IMG/VR virus record: IMGVR_UViG_3300035698_012088
Span: 95,413 to 159,412 of that record
Source: a virus
Reading direction: 5' to 3' (one strand)
Length of the DNA stretch: 64,000 bases
In this document: positions 43,118-50,346 of the stretch, in pieces
Numbering within the stretch: position 1 is the first letter of the stretch
Layout of the letters: every line of letters begins with the position of its first letter
The notes under the pieces: generated by a model
The model's input: the letters and a program-made list of their open reading frames with translations, nothing else
Told to the model about the DNA's origin: nothing
Database searches by the model: none
Position numbers and translations under genes: made by a program

Positions 43118-43145
43118 AACATACATCAAAAAGGAACAAAAACAA
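43118..43145 (-). promoter_or_regulatory. Possible promoter, minus strand
   Basis: On the minus strand, TTGTTT (43145-43140), 16 bases, TATGTT (43123-43118), about 25 bases before the HTH gene. A small palindrome (gttaaagataac) overlaps the start region. Confidence 0.35.
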
Positions 43146-43185
43146 ACAATGTTGGTAAAAAAGAAACATTATGAAGGTGAGAGGG

Positions 43186-43386
43186 ATGTGTAAGGAGTGT
43201 GTGCCCAAGTCCAGACATAGAGTTGTACACTATATACGACATGAGACCGGGTTCACAAAGTACATGTCATATTGCTGGTGGACAGGAGAACCTACTTCCC
43301 ACAGACACTTCACTACAGAGGAAGATAAAGTAACCTGTAAGCTCTGTAAAAAATGGATGCTTACTCAGATTGTGAGGGCCCTATAA
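43186..43386 (+). CDS. Zinc-knuckle array protein 7
   Basis: 66 residues beginning MCKECVPKSRH, an extra N-terminal CxxC also seen in copies 8, 14 and 15. Module: VVHYIRH, MSYCWW, EDKVTCKLCKKWM. The ATG at 43186 follows gagagg; an upstream Met at 43171 is possible. Confidence 0.72.
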   Translation: MCKECVPKSRHRVVHYIRHETGFTKYMSYCWWTGEPTSHRHFTTEEDKVTCKLCKKWMLTQIVRAL

Positions 43387-43607
43387 TGTGTAAAAAGTGT
43401 AAGCGTCCCGATGAGTCCTGGAATAGAAGCTCTCTACATAAAGTTCATCTTTGGACACATGAGTCCCTTTCTTTACCTTATATGCCTCCCTGTGGCTGTG
43501 AAGGTGGATACATCTGGGAATTTCTGCATTTCACTAAAGATACTGAGAAAGTAACATGTAAGACTTGTAAGAAGTTAATAACAAAATTAATATTGGAGGC
43601 TTTATGA
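43386..43607 (+). CDS. Zinc-knuckle array protein 8
   Basis: 73 residues starting MCKKCKRPDESW, then KVHLWTH, PPCGCEG, TEKVTCKTCKKLI, end LILEAL. Shares one base with the previous stop (TAATG). Confidence 0.75.
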   Translation: MCKKCKRPDESWNRSSLHKVHLWTHESLSLPYMPPCGCEGGYIWEFLHFTKDTEKVTCKTCKKLITKLILEAL

Positions 43608-43837
43608 CAACAGTACACTACTTTAATATAGGATGTGAGGAGAATGGAAGATTAACACAGGATATGCATAGCCCAGATACTATGGCAATTGCCACTGAAT
43701 GTGGACTTATAAAGAAGCCTTTATGGACAGTAAAAGAACAGAAGCATACATACCTAGATGTCACAGAGAACAGCGAGGATGTAACATGTCCTGCCTGTTT
43801 AGAGATCATAACTAAAAAGATGTGTGAGGCACTATGA
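43604..43837 (+). CDS. Zinc-knuckle array protein 9
   Basis: 77 residues: TTVHYFNIGCEENG, ATECGLI, SEDVTCPACLEII, end MCEAL. One additional Cys after the first strand. Confidence 0.75.
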   Translation: MTTVHYFNIGCEENGRLTQDMHSPDTMAIATECGLIKKPLWTVKEQKHTYLDVTENSEDVTCPACLEIITKKMCEAL

Positions 43838-44208
43838 AAAAGAAAAAGGTACATTTAGCTAAGCCTAATCAGGGAGACCCTAGATGTGACTCTTGTGGAC
43901 AGGAGATAGTTGTATCTTATTGTGGGTGGAAATATAATCCACTTTCCCCCTTTATTACAGAAGATATAGAAAAGGCTACTTGTAAAGGATGTCTTAAAGT
44001 ACAAGCTACTTTAGAGTACATACCTAAGATCCACTATAGAGCTGATGTAAAATATACTTATTCTACTGGATCCTATGTTTCTAAACAGGCTATTTGCGGA
44101 CTACCTTATATAGGAGAATATAAAAAGAGGTTTACTTCTGAAGAATCTGAGGTTACATGTAAGACTTGTAAGAAGTACCTCCTAGGAAGGGTAATAAAGT
44201 CATTATGA
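43834..44208 (+). CDS. Double-module zinc-knuckle protein 10
   Basis: 124 residues with two complete modules: KVHLAKP ... CDSCGQEI ... EKATCKGCLKV, then KIHYRAD ... QAICGLPY ... SEVTCKTCKKYLL. It looks like a fusion of two neighbouring copies by loss of a stop. Confidence 0.75.
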   Translation: MKKKKVHLAKPNQGDPRCDSCGQEIVVSYCGWKYNPLSPFITEDIEKATCKGCLKVQATLEYIPKIHYRADVKYTYSTGSYVSKQAICGLPYIGEYKKRFTSEESEVTCKTCKKYLLGRVIKSL

Positions 44209-44405
44209 GCCCTGCAAAAGAAAATAATAGGTTAACAGGAAAGCACTTTGTTGTGCAGGCAATGGGCACGTACTGGCCTTGGACCTCATTGTGTGGTAAT
44301 ACATATTATAGTAATGTTCTAGACTGTGTAACAGAGTCTCCAGATGAGGTAACATGTAGAGTATGTAAGAAGTTATTGTTGAATCACATATTGGAGAAAT
44401 TGTAA
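44205..44405 (+). CDS. Zinc-knuckle array protein 11
   Basis: 66 residues: GKHFVVQA (His shifted two positions), TSLCGNT, PDEVTCRVCKKLL, end ILEKL. Confidence 0.74.
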   Translation: MSPAKENNRLTGKHFVVQAMGTYWPWTSLCGNTYYSNVLDCVTESPDEVTCRVCKKLLLNHILEKL

Positions 44406-44638
44406 TGCCAAGCCGACTTGATGAAGAAGATGGAAGAGTCCATTTTCATAAGTTCTCTATGTCAGATACACGGGATATTCCTCACTCTGTATCCTGGTGT
44501 GCCCGCTTCTTTGATGGCATCTGGGATTCTGAAACAGAAGATTATGTTCTTAGGGATGATCTGACAAGGAATGAAGAAGAAGTAACTTGTCAAAGATGTA
44601 TAAGTAACTTTGAGAGAGATATTATAAAAGCTATCTAA
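44405..44638 (+). CDS. Zinc-knuckle array protein 12
   Basis: 77 residues: RVHFHKF, VSWCARF, EEEVTCQRCISNF, end DIIKAI. The stop codon touches the first base of the tRNA-like RNA. Confidence 0.75.
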   Translation: MPSRLDEEDGRVHFHKFSMSDTRDIPHSVSWCARFFDGIWDSETEDYVLRDDLTRNEEEVTCQRCISNFERDIIKAI

Positions 44639-44704
44639 GGGGATGAAACGGCTTCGATTTACGTCATTGGCGTGAAGACTTGGGTTCGACTCCCAACATC
44701 TCCA
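44639..44704 (+). ncRNA. Mini tmRNA-like RNA, 66 nt
   Basis: Acceptor GGGGATG (44639-44645) pairs with CATCTCC (44697-44703), with G3-T70 as the third pair, the alanine identity element; discriminator A. The T arm ttggg/cccaa with loop ttcgact abuts the acceptor. The 5' part GGCTTCGA (44650-44657) matches the D-loop block of tmRNA (GGnTTCGA). There is no canonical D arm or anticodon arm; a 5-bp hairpin (ttacg/cgtga, loop of seven) takes their place. No tag-coding region is seen. A diverged tRNA gene is the alternative. Confidence 0.55.
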
Positions 44705-44726
44705 AAAATAAAGAAGAGAGGACAAT

Positions 44727-45008
44727 ATGAACAAGGTTCACTATGTTAAACCATGGCCTGATATGCATATAGAGGCTTCCAAACTTAATGTCTATATGGC
44801 AGACATAGAAATGAAATCTGTCTGTGGTAAGGTCGTAGCCTTCAAGCAACTAAGAATAGTTGGACACCTTGTTGGACATCAAATCATTGCAGAGATTGAC
44901 AGCACATATAGAAGTCAAAGCAACTGCTATTGGGACACCAATATGGATAATGTAACTTGTGCTACTTGTAATAAACACATAGCAAAGGAAATTTTGAAAG
45001 GAATATAA
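44727..45008 (+). CDS. Zinc-knuckle array protein 13
   Basis: 93 residues: KVHYVKPW, KSVCGKV, long insert, MDNVTCATCNKHI. First gene after the RNA; its own ribosome site (agagagga) restarts translation. Confidence 0.75.
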   Translation: MNKVHYVKPWPDMHIEASKLNVYMADIEMKSVCGKVVAFKQLRIVGHLVGHQIIAEIDSTYRSQSNCYWDTNMDNVTCATCNKHIAKEILKGI

Positions 45009-45281
45009 ATGTGTTATAAATGTGAAAAGGATAGACCAAGTGGTTACAACTTTTATGGAAGAGCTTCTAAGATACATTTTATAAATAGAGAGCTATCCGA
45101 GACAAATGACCCTATAGATGTGAAAGGCTGGACCTGTAGTTGTGGATATGAGGCTCTTCGTTGGGAACATAGACACGTTACTGATGATTACTTTAAAGTG
45201 ACTTGTTCTAAGTGTAAAGCAATAATTCCTCATGCATTTTTAGACGACCTAGTAGGAGAATTAAAGGAGAAACATGTGTAA
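45009..45281 (+). CDS. Zinc-knuckle array protein 14
   Basis: 90 residues: MCYKCEKDRP, GRASKIHFIN, CSCGYEALRWEHRHVT, FKVTCSKCKAII. Close paralog of copy 15, so this duplication is recent. Confidence 0.76.
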   Translation: MCYKCEKDRPSGYNFYGRASKIHFINRELSETNDPIDVKGWTCSCGYEALRWEHRHVTDDYFKVTCSKCKAIIPHAFLDDLVGELKEKHV

Positions 45282-45642
45282 ATTATGTATAAGAGATAGG
45301 CCTAAGAAGTTAGGTATGTATGGACGTGCAAATAGGGTGCATCTTATGATAGAGAAAATTCCAAGGGCATTGGTCGATGACGTAGTTTACACTACACAAT
45401 GTGATTGGCAAGCTATAGCCTTTGAACATAGGCATATAACAGAGAATGTATTGGAAGTTACCTGTTCTAAATGTCTAAGTAAGATTGGGGAACTAATACT
45501 AGAGGGAATAGTACCTTCAAGAAAACAGTGCAACGGCTGGAAAAGATATAAGGCTATGAGAAAACCTAAGTGTAACTGCGGAAAGTGTTTAGCCAAATGG
45601 GAAAGAAAACAAAAAAGAAAAAGCATTGCAGAGTCTACTTAA
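45274..45642 (+). CDS. Zinc-knuckle array protein 15, extended
   Basis: 122 residues: MCKLCIRDRP, GRANRVHLMI, TQCDWQAIAFEHRHIT, LEVTCSKCLSKI, then a basic extension with KPKCNCGKCLAKW. The extra Cys group may bind a second zinc. Confidence 0.75.
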   Translation: MCKLCIRDRPKKLGMYGRANRVHLMIEKIPRALVDDVVYTTQCDWQAIAFEHRHITENVLEVTCSKCLSKIGELILEGIVPSRKQCNGWKRYKAMRKPKCNCGKCLAKWERKQKRKSIAEST

Positions 45643-45848
45643 CAAAGAGATGGGAAGTCCCAAGTAAAAATAGAGACCACTGGGGTACATATATAAAGAT
45701 AAAGAAGTCTAGGATACTAAAGACCTTTCTCTGTAAGGCTAGAAGATATCCTAAAGGAGACATATTAGAAGAAGATCTCTCTAATGAAGAGGTAACATGT
45801 GCAAAATGTCTGAAGATAATTGTCCAAAGAACAATAGAAAGTCTGTGA
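45597..45848 (+). CDS. Zinc-knuckle array protein 16
   Basis: 83 residues with a very basic start (MGKKTKKKKHCRVYLTKRW). The usual His is replaced (VYL), with HC four residues before. Then TFLCKA and NEEVTCAKCLKII. Confidence 0.7.
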   Translation: MGKKTKKKKHCRVYLTKRWEVPSKNRDHWGTYIKIKKSRILKTFLCKARRYPKGDILEEDLSNEEVTCAKCLKIIVQRTIESL

Positions 45849-46030
45849 GTCATTACTATTGCAGCCCTACTGTAGGTAGTTTTAAGAGGATACATAAAGG
45901 GAGGTTGTGTAAGTATGGCGCGGCATTCATAAAAAGATGGGGGTTTAGGATAACTAATTTAGATTCAGAGGTTATTACCTGTGAAGACTGTAAAAAGAGA
46001 TACTTAAGGTATCTAACAGAGGCACTATGA
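45845..46030 (+). CDS. Zinc-knuckle array protein 17
   Basis: 61 residues from a GTG overlapping the previous stop (GTGA): SHYYCSP, GRLCKYG, SEVITCEDCKKRY, end LTEAL. An in-frame ATG at 45797 lies inside copy 16; the GTG gives the pattern seen in the family. Confidence 0.7.
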   Translation: MSHYYCSPTVGSFKRIHKGRLCKYGAAFIKRWGFRITNLDSEVITCEDCKKRYLRYLTEAL

Positions 46031-46167
46031 GAAAGAGACTTAAGAAGAAAAAGAGATCCTGTGCTATGTGTAAACCCTACAAGATGCACTGGGAGAATAG
46101 GTGGAAGCCTAAAGACGAAGCTAGGTTGAAAGACTTTGAAAAAGAAAAGAAACAAAGAGAAGACTGA
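46027..46167 (+). CDS. 46-residue basic CxxC protein
   Basis: MRKRLKKKKRSCAMCKPYKM and a charged helix. It lacks the module but has a CxxC and sits in frame order between copies 17 and 18, so it may be a truncated copy with only the MCxxC start. Confidence 0.55.
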   Translation: MRKRLKKKKRSCAMCKPYKMHWENRWKPKDEARLKDFEKEKKQRED

Positions 46168-46357
46168 GTCTTTAGACACCCATTACTACTTTAATTGTAG
46201 ACAATACCCTGATTTTAATATGAGACTTTGTTTGATTACTGCAAATGCCTACAAAGACTTTTATGACACAAGACACAGCATAGCAAACCATGAAGAGGAC
46301 GTGACATGTCAAAGGTGCCAAGAACTGATGATAAAACTCCTAATGACAAAAATATAG
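46136..46357 (+). CDS. Zinc-knuckle array protein 18
   Basis: 73 residues from a TTG: DTHYYFN, MRLCLIT, EEDVTCQRCQELM, end LLMTKI. No ATG or GTG precedes the module, so the start codon is uncertain. Confidence 0.62.
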   Translation: MKKKRNKEKTESLDTHYYFNCRQYPDFNMRLCLITANAYKDFYDTRHSIANHEEDVTCQRCQELMIKLLMTKI

Positions 46358-46527
46358 AATCCCATTACTACGGTCATCCTGGGGGGTACAGCATCCCCTT
46401 TAAGATCTGTAGCTATGCTCTCTCTACTATGCTGTGGAGAGGTCTCATAGTACACAATAAAACAGCAGAAGTAAAGTGTGAAAAATGTCAACAGAGACTA
46501 CTAAAAATGTTAGTGAACAGGCTATGA
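46306..46527 (+). CDS. Zinc-knuckle array protein 19
   Basis: 73 residues from an ATG inside the VTC codons of copy 18 (gaggacgtgacATG): ESHYYGH, FKICSYA, AEVKCEKCQQRL. VTC has become VKC. As in copy 5, the only alternative is an ATA overlapping the previous stop. Confidence 0.65.
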   Translation: MSKVPRTDDKTPNDKNIESHYYGHPGGYSIPFKICSYALSTMLWRGLIVHNKTAEVKCEKCQQRLLKMLVNRL

Positions 46528-46862
46528 GTAAAAAACCTAAAGTACATTATTACAGAGATATTGAGATAGAGACAGAGAACACATATGAATATGATGAACA
46601 TGGGTGGTGTAAATACGATAAGTGGGATAATGCTATAATACGGCCTGGTAAAGAAATAACTGCTACCCTTACCTCTATATGTGGAGCAGCAGGAGATGAA
46701 GGCACTGCACAAATGACATGTGATATAGAAGATGGAGAGATAGTAACTAAGGTTACCCCAACAGAAAAAATTGATATGACATTTTGGACTAAAGATCCAG
46801 ATAAGGTAACATGTGAGAGATGTAAGAAAAGTCTTCTAAAGAAAACAGTGGAGGCGTTATAA
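46524..46862 (+). CDS. Zinc-knuckle array protein 20
   Basis: 112 residues: KVHYYRDIEI, TSICGAAG, PDKVTCERCKKSLL, end TVEAL. A long acidic insert lies between the middle Cys and CxxC. ATGA overlap. Confidence 0.76.
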   Translation: MSKKPKVHYYRDIEIETENTYEYDEHGWCKYDKWDNAIIRPGKEITATLTSICGAAGDEGTAQMTCDIEDGEIVTKVTPTEKIDMTFWTKDPDKVTCERCKKSLLKKTVEAL

Positions 46863-46863
46863 C

Positions 46864-47151
46864 ATGCCTAGATCCCCAAAGGTACATTTGTTTAGGATTA
46901 TAAATCAAGATGTTACCCGCTATAGAGAGTATAACATGTTTATTAAAATAGAGACACTATGTGGGCACGAGCTACACGAGAATGTTCTGATTATACTGGG
47001 CTACGATATAGAGGGTAACATTACTGCAAAGGTAACTAAAGCCCCAGAAGACCCCAGGTGGCCTCCTTGGGGAATAACACAAGATCATGATAACTGCACT
47101 TGTGAAAACTGCAAAAGAATCCTTCTCTCTCAAACAATAAAAGCTTTATGA
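46864..47151 (+). CDS. Zinc-knuckle array protein 21
   Basis: 95 residues: KVHLFRI, ETLCGHE, DNCTCENCKRIL, end TIKAL. VTC is replaced by CTC. Confidence 0.75.
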   Translation: MPRSPKVHLFRIINQDVTRYREYNMFIKIETLCGHELHENVLIILGYDIEGNITAKVTKAPEDPRWPPWGITQDHDNCTCENCKRILLSQTIKAL

Positions 47152-47372
47152 ATAAGAAAAGAAAGATTTACTATATGTTTGTACCTACTCACACTTTCTT
47201 CTCTGTGACTAGGCATAAAGTTAGAACCAGTTTCTGGTATACTTTTGCCAGGCTAGATAAGAGCTTTTGTGGAAGGGAGCTGGTCTCAAACTGTGCAACT
47301 AATGATCTAAGTAAAGTAACATGTAAAATTTGTGACAGAATGTTAACAAGGATTACAGTGGAGGAGCTATGA
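47148..47372 (+). CDS. Zinc-knuckle array protein 22
   Basis: 74 residues: KIYYMFV (Tyr at the His position), KSFCGRE, LSKVTCKICDRML, end TVEEL. Confidence 0.74.
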   Translation: MNKKRKIYYMFVPTHTFFSVTRHKVRTSFWYTFARLDKSFCGRELVSNCATNDLSKVTCKICDRMLTRITVEEL

Positions 47373-47680
47373 GTAAAGAAAAAGTCGTTCATTTATATGT
47401 CTCCACAAATGCACATATATCTCACCGCAATTCAGCTAGAGATACCTTTCATGTGATATTTAAACCTAGCTCTTTGTGTGGAGTTCTCTTAGTTAGGTTG
47501 AACTGCAATATGGAGATACACCTGGAGCCGGACCATACTGTCCATACAAGGTTCTATGGTATGGACACTTTACCTGGAAGACCTCCCAAGTATCCACATT
47601 TGTTTACCTTGGACCCAGAGGAGGTCACTTGTACCAACTGTCTAGAGATTCTATTAAAACAAGTGACATCTAAGTTATGA
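47369..47680 (+). CDS. Zinc-knuckle array protein 23
   Basis: 103 residues: VVHLYVS, SSLCGVL, PEEVTCTNCLEIL. The insert contains several further His (HLEPDHTVHTRF). Confidence 0.75.
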   Translation: MSKEKVVHLYVSTNAHISHRNSARDTFHVIFKPSSLCGVLLVRLNCNMEIHLEPDHTVHTRFYGMDTLPGRPPKYPHLFTLDPEEVTCTNCLEILLKQVTSKL

Positions 47681-47946
47681 AAAAGATTATACATTTTGCA
47701 GAGGCTCCAGAGGCAACTCCTTTAAGAGACCATATAGAGATAGCTATGATGTCAATATGCGGTATTGAAATAGGGTATACTAATTACAAAGTAATCCCTG
47801 AGCAGTTTGGATGGAAGCTATCAGCAACATTCATCCCTTTTGAAGAAGTGATGTTTGACGATGTCTTTTGGACTACAAACCCAGAGGGCGCCACCTGTGA
47901 GAAATGTAAGAAGATGATATTGCAAAGGACATTGGAAAGTCTATGA
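47677..47946 (+). CDS. Zinc-knuckle array protein 24
   Basis: 89 residues: IIHFAEA, MSICGIE, PEGATCEKCKKMI, end TLESL. VTC is replaced by ATC. Confidence 0.75.
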   Translation: MKKIIHFAEAPEATPLRDHIEIAMMSICGIEIGYTNYKVIPEQFGWKLSATFIPFEEVMFDDVFWTTNPEGATCEKCKKMILQRTLESL

Positions 47947-48134
47947 GTAAGATCACCCACATGAAGGGCTTTAATACAGATAAGATCACTAGGTGTGGCA
48001 AATACCGATATACCTTTAGGTTAGAAAGAGGTAGATGGAAGAACGATATAGCATCCATGACTGATGATGCAGAGTATGTAACTTGCCCTGGTTGTAACAA
48101 AAGGATTGTAGAGGAGTTAGAACTATACCTATGA
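47943..48134 (+). CDS. Zinc-knuckle array protein 25
   Basis: 63 residues: KITHMKG, TRCGKYR, AEYVTCPGCNKRI. Short spacer, close to the minimal module. Confidence 0.75.
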   Translation: MSKITHMKGFNTDKITRCGKYRYTFRLERGRWKNDIASMTDDAEYVTCPGCNKRIVEELELYL

Positions 48135-48409
48135 GTAACAAACCTAAAGTACACTATTCTAAAGAGAAACCCGTAGTAGATACTTCTTTTGCCGAGGTCC
48201 GTGTCTATCTTCTTACCCAATGTGAAAGATATATAAAAGACTATTCCCTAACCTTTAAAGTAGTACCAGATAAAAACGGTGCACCTAATATAAGATCTGT
48301 AAGGGCCGGATTTGATAGAGATATCATTTTAGTAACAACAGATCCTGAAAAGGTTACCTGTAAAGTCTGTTCTAAGTATCTAGCCAAAAAAGTAGTGGAG
48401 AAATTGTAA
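48131..48409 (+). CDS. Zinc-knuckle array protein 26
   Basis: 92 residues: KVHYSKE, LTQCERY, PEKVTCKVCSKYL, end VVEKL. Last copy; shares one base with the next gene. Confidence 0.75.
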   Translation: MSNKPKVHYSKEKPVVDTSFAEVRVYLLTQCERYIKDYSLTFKVVPDKNGAPNIRSVRAGFDRDIILVTTDPEKVTCKVCSKYLAKKVVEKL

Positions 48410-49188
48410 TGAGAATTATTTCAAAGTTTCATGACTACTATGACATGATCATGAAACAGGGGTTTGACCCTAAAGTAGTATACAAAAGAGAAACAATAGA
48501 GATACTCCCAGAAGCCCTCAGGAATTCTAAAGACTGGGGTGCCAAGTGGAGGCAAGATGGTAGAGAGAGAGTGCAGAAATGGGGAAGTCCTTATGGGGTC
48601 TTTAAAAAGAAGATCTTTTTCTGCGGTAAGATATATCCCTTAGTGAGAGTAGAGATACATCTTCCCATGCCCAACGGGGGCTATTTTAATGGCTGTGAGG
48701 ACTCTTATCACTATTCTGCAGAATCTGCTATTACACACATCCTAAAACAGAAGCATATAAAGGCCTTGACCCATAAATTATATCGCGGAGTTAGCCACGA
48801 AGAAGATATAGAGAATTGGTTCTCAGATATTCCAAACAATACTATGTGGGACAAGGAGACCTACTCCCAGGTGGTGCCAGAAGCCTTGAAGCTAAGTGCA
48901 GAGCACAGGGTTCCAGTAATTACCTGGAATAGACGTACTGCCATATTGAACCCCTGTCTCAATGACCTTGAGTTCTATAAGGTAGTTGATCCATATACTG
49001 CTTTTCAGGAACTGTCTATGTACATGGGCAACAACCTAGCAGTACAGCAAGACCCCGTAGTGCCTGTAGGTGGAGATATCATTGTAGCAGAAAGTAAAGG
49101 TTACAATAGGTTTAGCTTTAGACAGGACGGTACAACCAAGAAGAGAAAACTAAAAAAGAAGAATAGGAAACATGGCAAAATATCTTGA
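48409..49188 (+). CDS. Conserved phage protein, unknown function
   Basis: 259 residues. MRIISKFHDYYDMIMKQGFD, GVFKKKIFFCGKIYPLV and FYKVVDPYTAFQELSMYMGN are blocks I associate with a protein found in many large phages without assigned function. The C-terminus is very basic (KKRKLKKKNRKHGK). Confidence 0.75.
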   Translation: MRIISKFHDYYDMIMKQGFDPKVVYKRETIEILPEALRNSKDWGAKWRQDGRERVQKWGSPYGVFKKKIFFCGKIYPLVRVEIHLPMPNGGYFNGCEDSYHYSAESAITHILKQKHIKALTHKLYRGVSHEEDIENWFSDIPNNTMWDKETYSQVVPEALKLSAEHRVPVITWNRRTAILNPCLNDLEFYKVVDPYTAFQELSMYMGNNLAVQQDPVVPVGGDIIVAESKGYNRFSFRQDGTTKKRKLKKKNRKHGKIS

Positions 49189-49423
49189 AGACATTTGGGA
49201 TAATGACATAGTTAATAATACCATTGTCTGGGTCAAAGGTAGTGCTGCTAAGGCTCCACAAGATAGAGACAAAGCAGTAAAATTACCTGCAGTTAGAGAG
49301 CTTTATGACTACGCTACCTTTGCTAGAGATTTAGTAAAAACCATGAGAGAGCAGGCCATAGAGAAAGGCTTTGCTCAGTATAACCCCAAAACTGGGGATT
49401 GGGAGTGGAGTGATGAAGTATAA
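49172..49423 (+). CDS. Unknown 83-residue protein
   Basis: Overlaps the previous gene by 17 bases. Helical (YATFARDLVKTMREQAIEKG) with Trp-rich ends (NNTIVWVKGS; DWEWSDEV). Function unknown. Confidence 0.65.
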   Translation: MAKYLEDIWDNDIVNNTIVWVKGSAAKAPQDRDKAVKLPAVRELYDYATFARDLVKTMREQAIEKGFAQYNPKTGDWEWSDEV

Positions 49424-49667
49424 ACACATCTCAGTAAATTTAGAGAATACTCATGCTACTTTTGTGCCTGAAGACAATGATACACATGAAGAAGTAGTAG
49501 TAGCTCTAGCAAACCTCACCCTTGCCTTAAGTAAGCAGGGACAAATAGACAATGGGCGAGGAGAGGCTCTTGCCGCCTTATCTGGTATGGAATATTGGAG
49601 TATAAGTAAAGCCGTGTACGAAGAACTACAAGAAGCAATCATGGATATAAGGATTGATGATGGTTGA
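49413..49667 (+). CDS. Unknown 84-residue protein
   Basis: MKYKHISVNLENTHATFVPE, then helices (EEVVVALANLTLALSKQG). ATG after ggagtggag; an in-frame upstream TTG-type extension is rejected. Confidence 0.63.
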   Translation: MKYKHISVNLENTHATFVPEDNDTHEEVVVALANLTLALSKQGQIDNGRGEALAALSGMEYWSISKAVYEELQEAIMDIRIDDG

Positions 49668-49902
49668 ATTAAGTTTGGATGGAAAATGGATTAGATTTAA
49701 GGATGATGATAAAGACATAGTGGTTATGGCAGTGAGTAAGATTATACATGTGTATGAAGATCGGGATGGGAAAGAGGGTGTAGTCCAGGCTGAAAATGAT
49801 GAAGACGCCACAGTTACCCTTAAAACAACAAAGAAAATACAGCAGGTCCTTATGGGAGTAGAACTCTTTAGTGAACCTGAACATTCTAATGAAGAAGTAT
49901 AA
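49660..49902 (+). CDS. Second array, copy 1
   Basis: About 80 residues: VELSLDGKWIRFK ... VVMAVSKI ... ATVTLKTTKKIQQVLMGVE. Six neighbouring genes share the start (M/V)xLSxNGxWLxF, a middle strand and a Y/F...I..LIM helix. Probably a small beta-sheet domain with a final helix. Function unknown. Confidence 0.68.
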   Translation: MVELSLDGKWIRFKDDDKDIVVMAVSKIIHVYEDRDGKEGVVQAENDEDATVTLKTTKKIQQVLMGVELFSEPEHSNEEV

Positions 49903-50135
49903 TGGCAGAGCTAAGCCTAGATGGAAAGAGAATAAGGTTTAATACAGACATTGCTACTGTAATAGTGTGCGTAGAGGATGTAGCTGTTCTCTGCGGACAA
50001 AAGAAGTTTAGAGCGAAAACAGAGTATAATATGATAAATCGAGATGGAGATTCGTGGACCTTAACTAAGAAAGAGTTTGATGATATAAGTGCAATACTAA
50101 TGACAACAGAAGTATTTGGAGAAGAAGATGGCTAG
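49902..50135 (+). CDS. Second array, copy 2
   Basis: 77 residues: MAELSLDGKRIRFN ... SWTLTKKEFDDISAILMTTE. Shares one base with the stop of copy 1. Confidence 0.68.
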   Translation: MAELSLDGKRIRFNTDIATVIVCVEDVAVLCGQKKFRAKTEYNMINRDGDSWTLTKKEFDDISAILMTTEVFGEEDG

Positions 50136-50346
50136 ATTGAGTCTATGTGGAAAATTCATAAAGTTTAAGCAGGCCAATGATCCCGGCATCGCATTGATAA
50201 ACCTAGATAAACTAAAGGGCACGTATTGGGAGCACTCAGTACAAGGCCTTCTTTATGTTGACGATCTAACTTACAAAGTAGGTGAGGTAGAGTATGCCAG
50301 CATTATTGAGATCGTAATGGGATATGATAGTGAAGGGACGTGTTAA
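50128..50346 (+). CDS. Second array, copy 3
   Basis: 72 residues: MARLSLCGKFIKFK ... LTYKVGEVEYASIIEIVMGY. ATG at 50128 overlaps copy 2 by eight bases; an upstream TTG is less likely. Confidence 0.68.
   Translation: MARLSLCGKFIKFKQANDPGIALINLDKLKGTYWEHSVQGLLYVDDLTYKVGEVEYASIIEIVMGYDSEGTC

Larger units (their letters stand above)
39711..48409 (+). repeat. Tandem array of 26 zinc-knuckle genes
   Basis: Twenty-six adjacent genes (27 modules) encode small proteins with one design: an N-terminal strand with His (VHY, VHL, SHYY), a middle Cys often CG preceded by Ser/Thr and a hydrophobic residue, then acidic residues and VTCxxCxxxL with an amphipathic helix ending in L. His, Cys and CxxC would make an HCCC zinc site. 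Sequences between motifs differ strongly, while order and overlaps (mostly ATGA) are regular. Single proteins with a VTCxxC end are common in phages; this size of array is not something I know. DNA ligase, two minus-strand genes and a tRNA-like RNA interrupt it. Confidence 0.88.

Noticed and set aside
45797-45844. Nested start for array copy 17
   Set aside because: A GTG overlapping the previous stop (GTGA, 45845) gives the usual family beginning SHYY, so the nested ATG is not needed.
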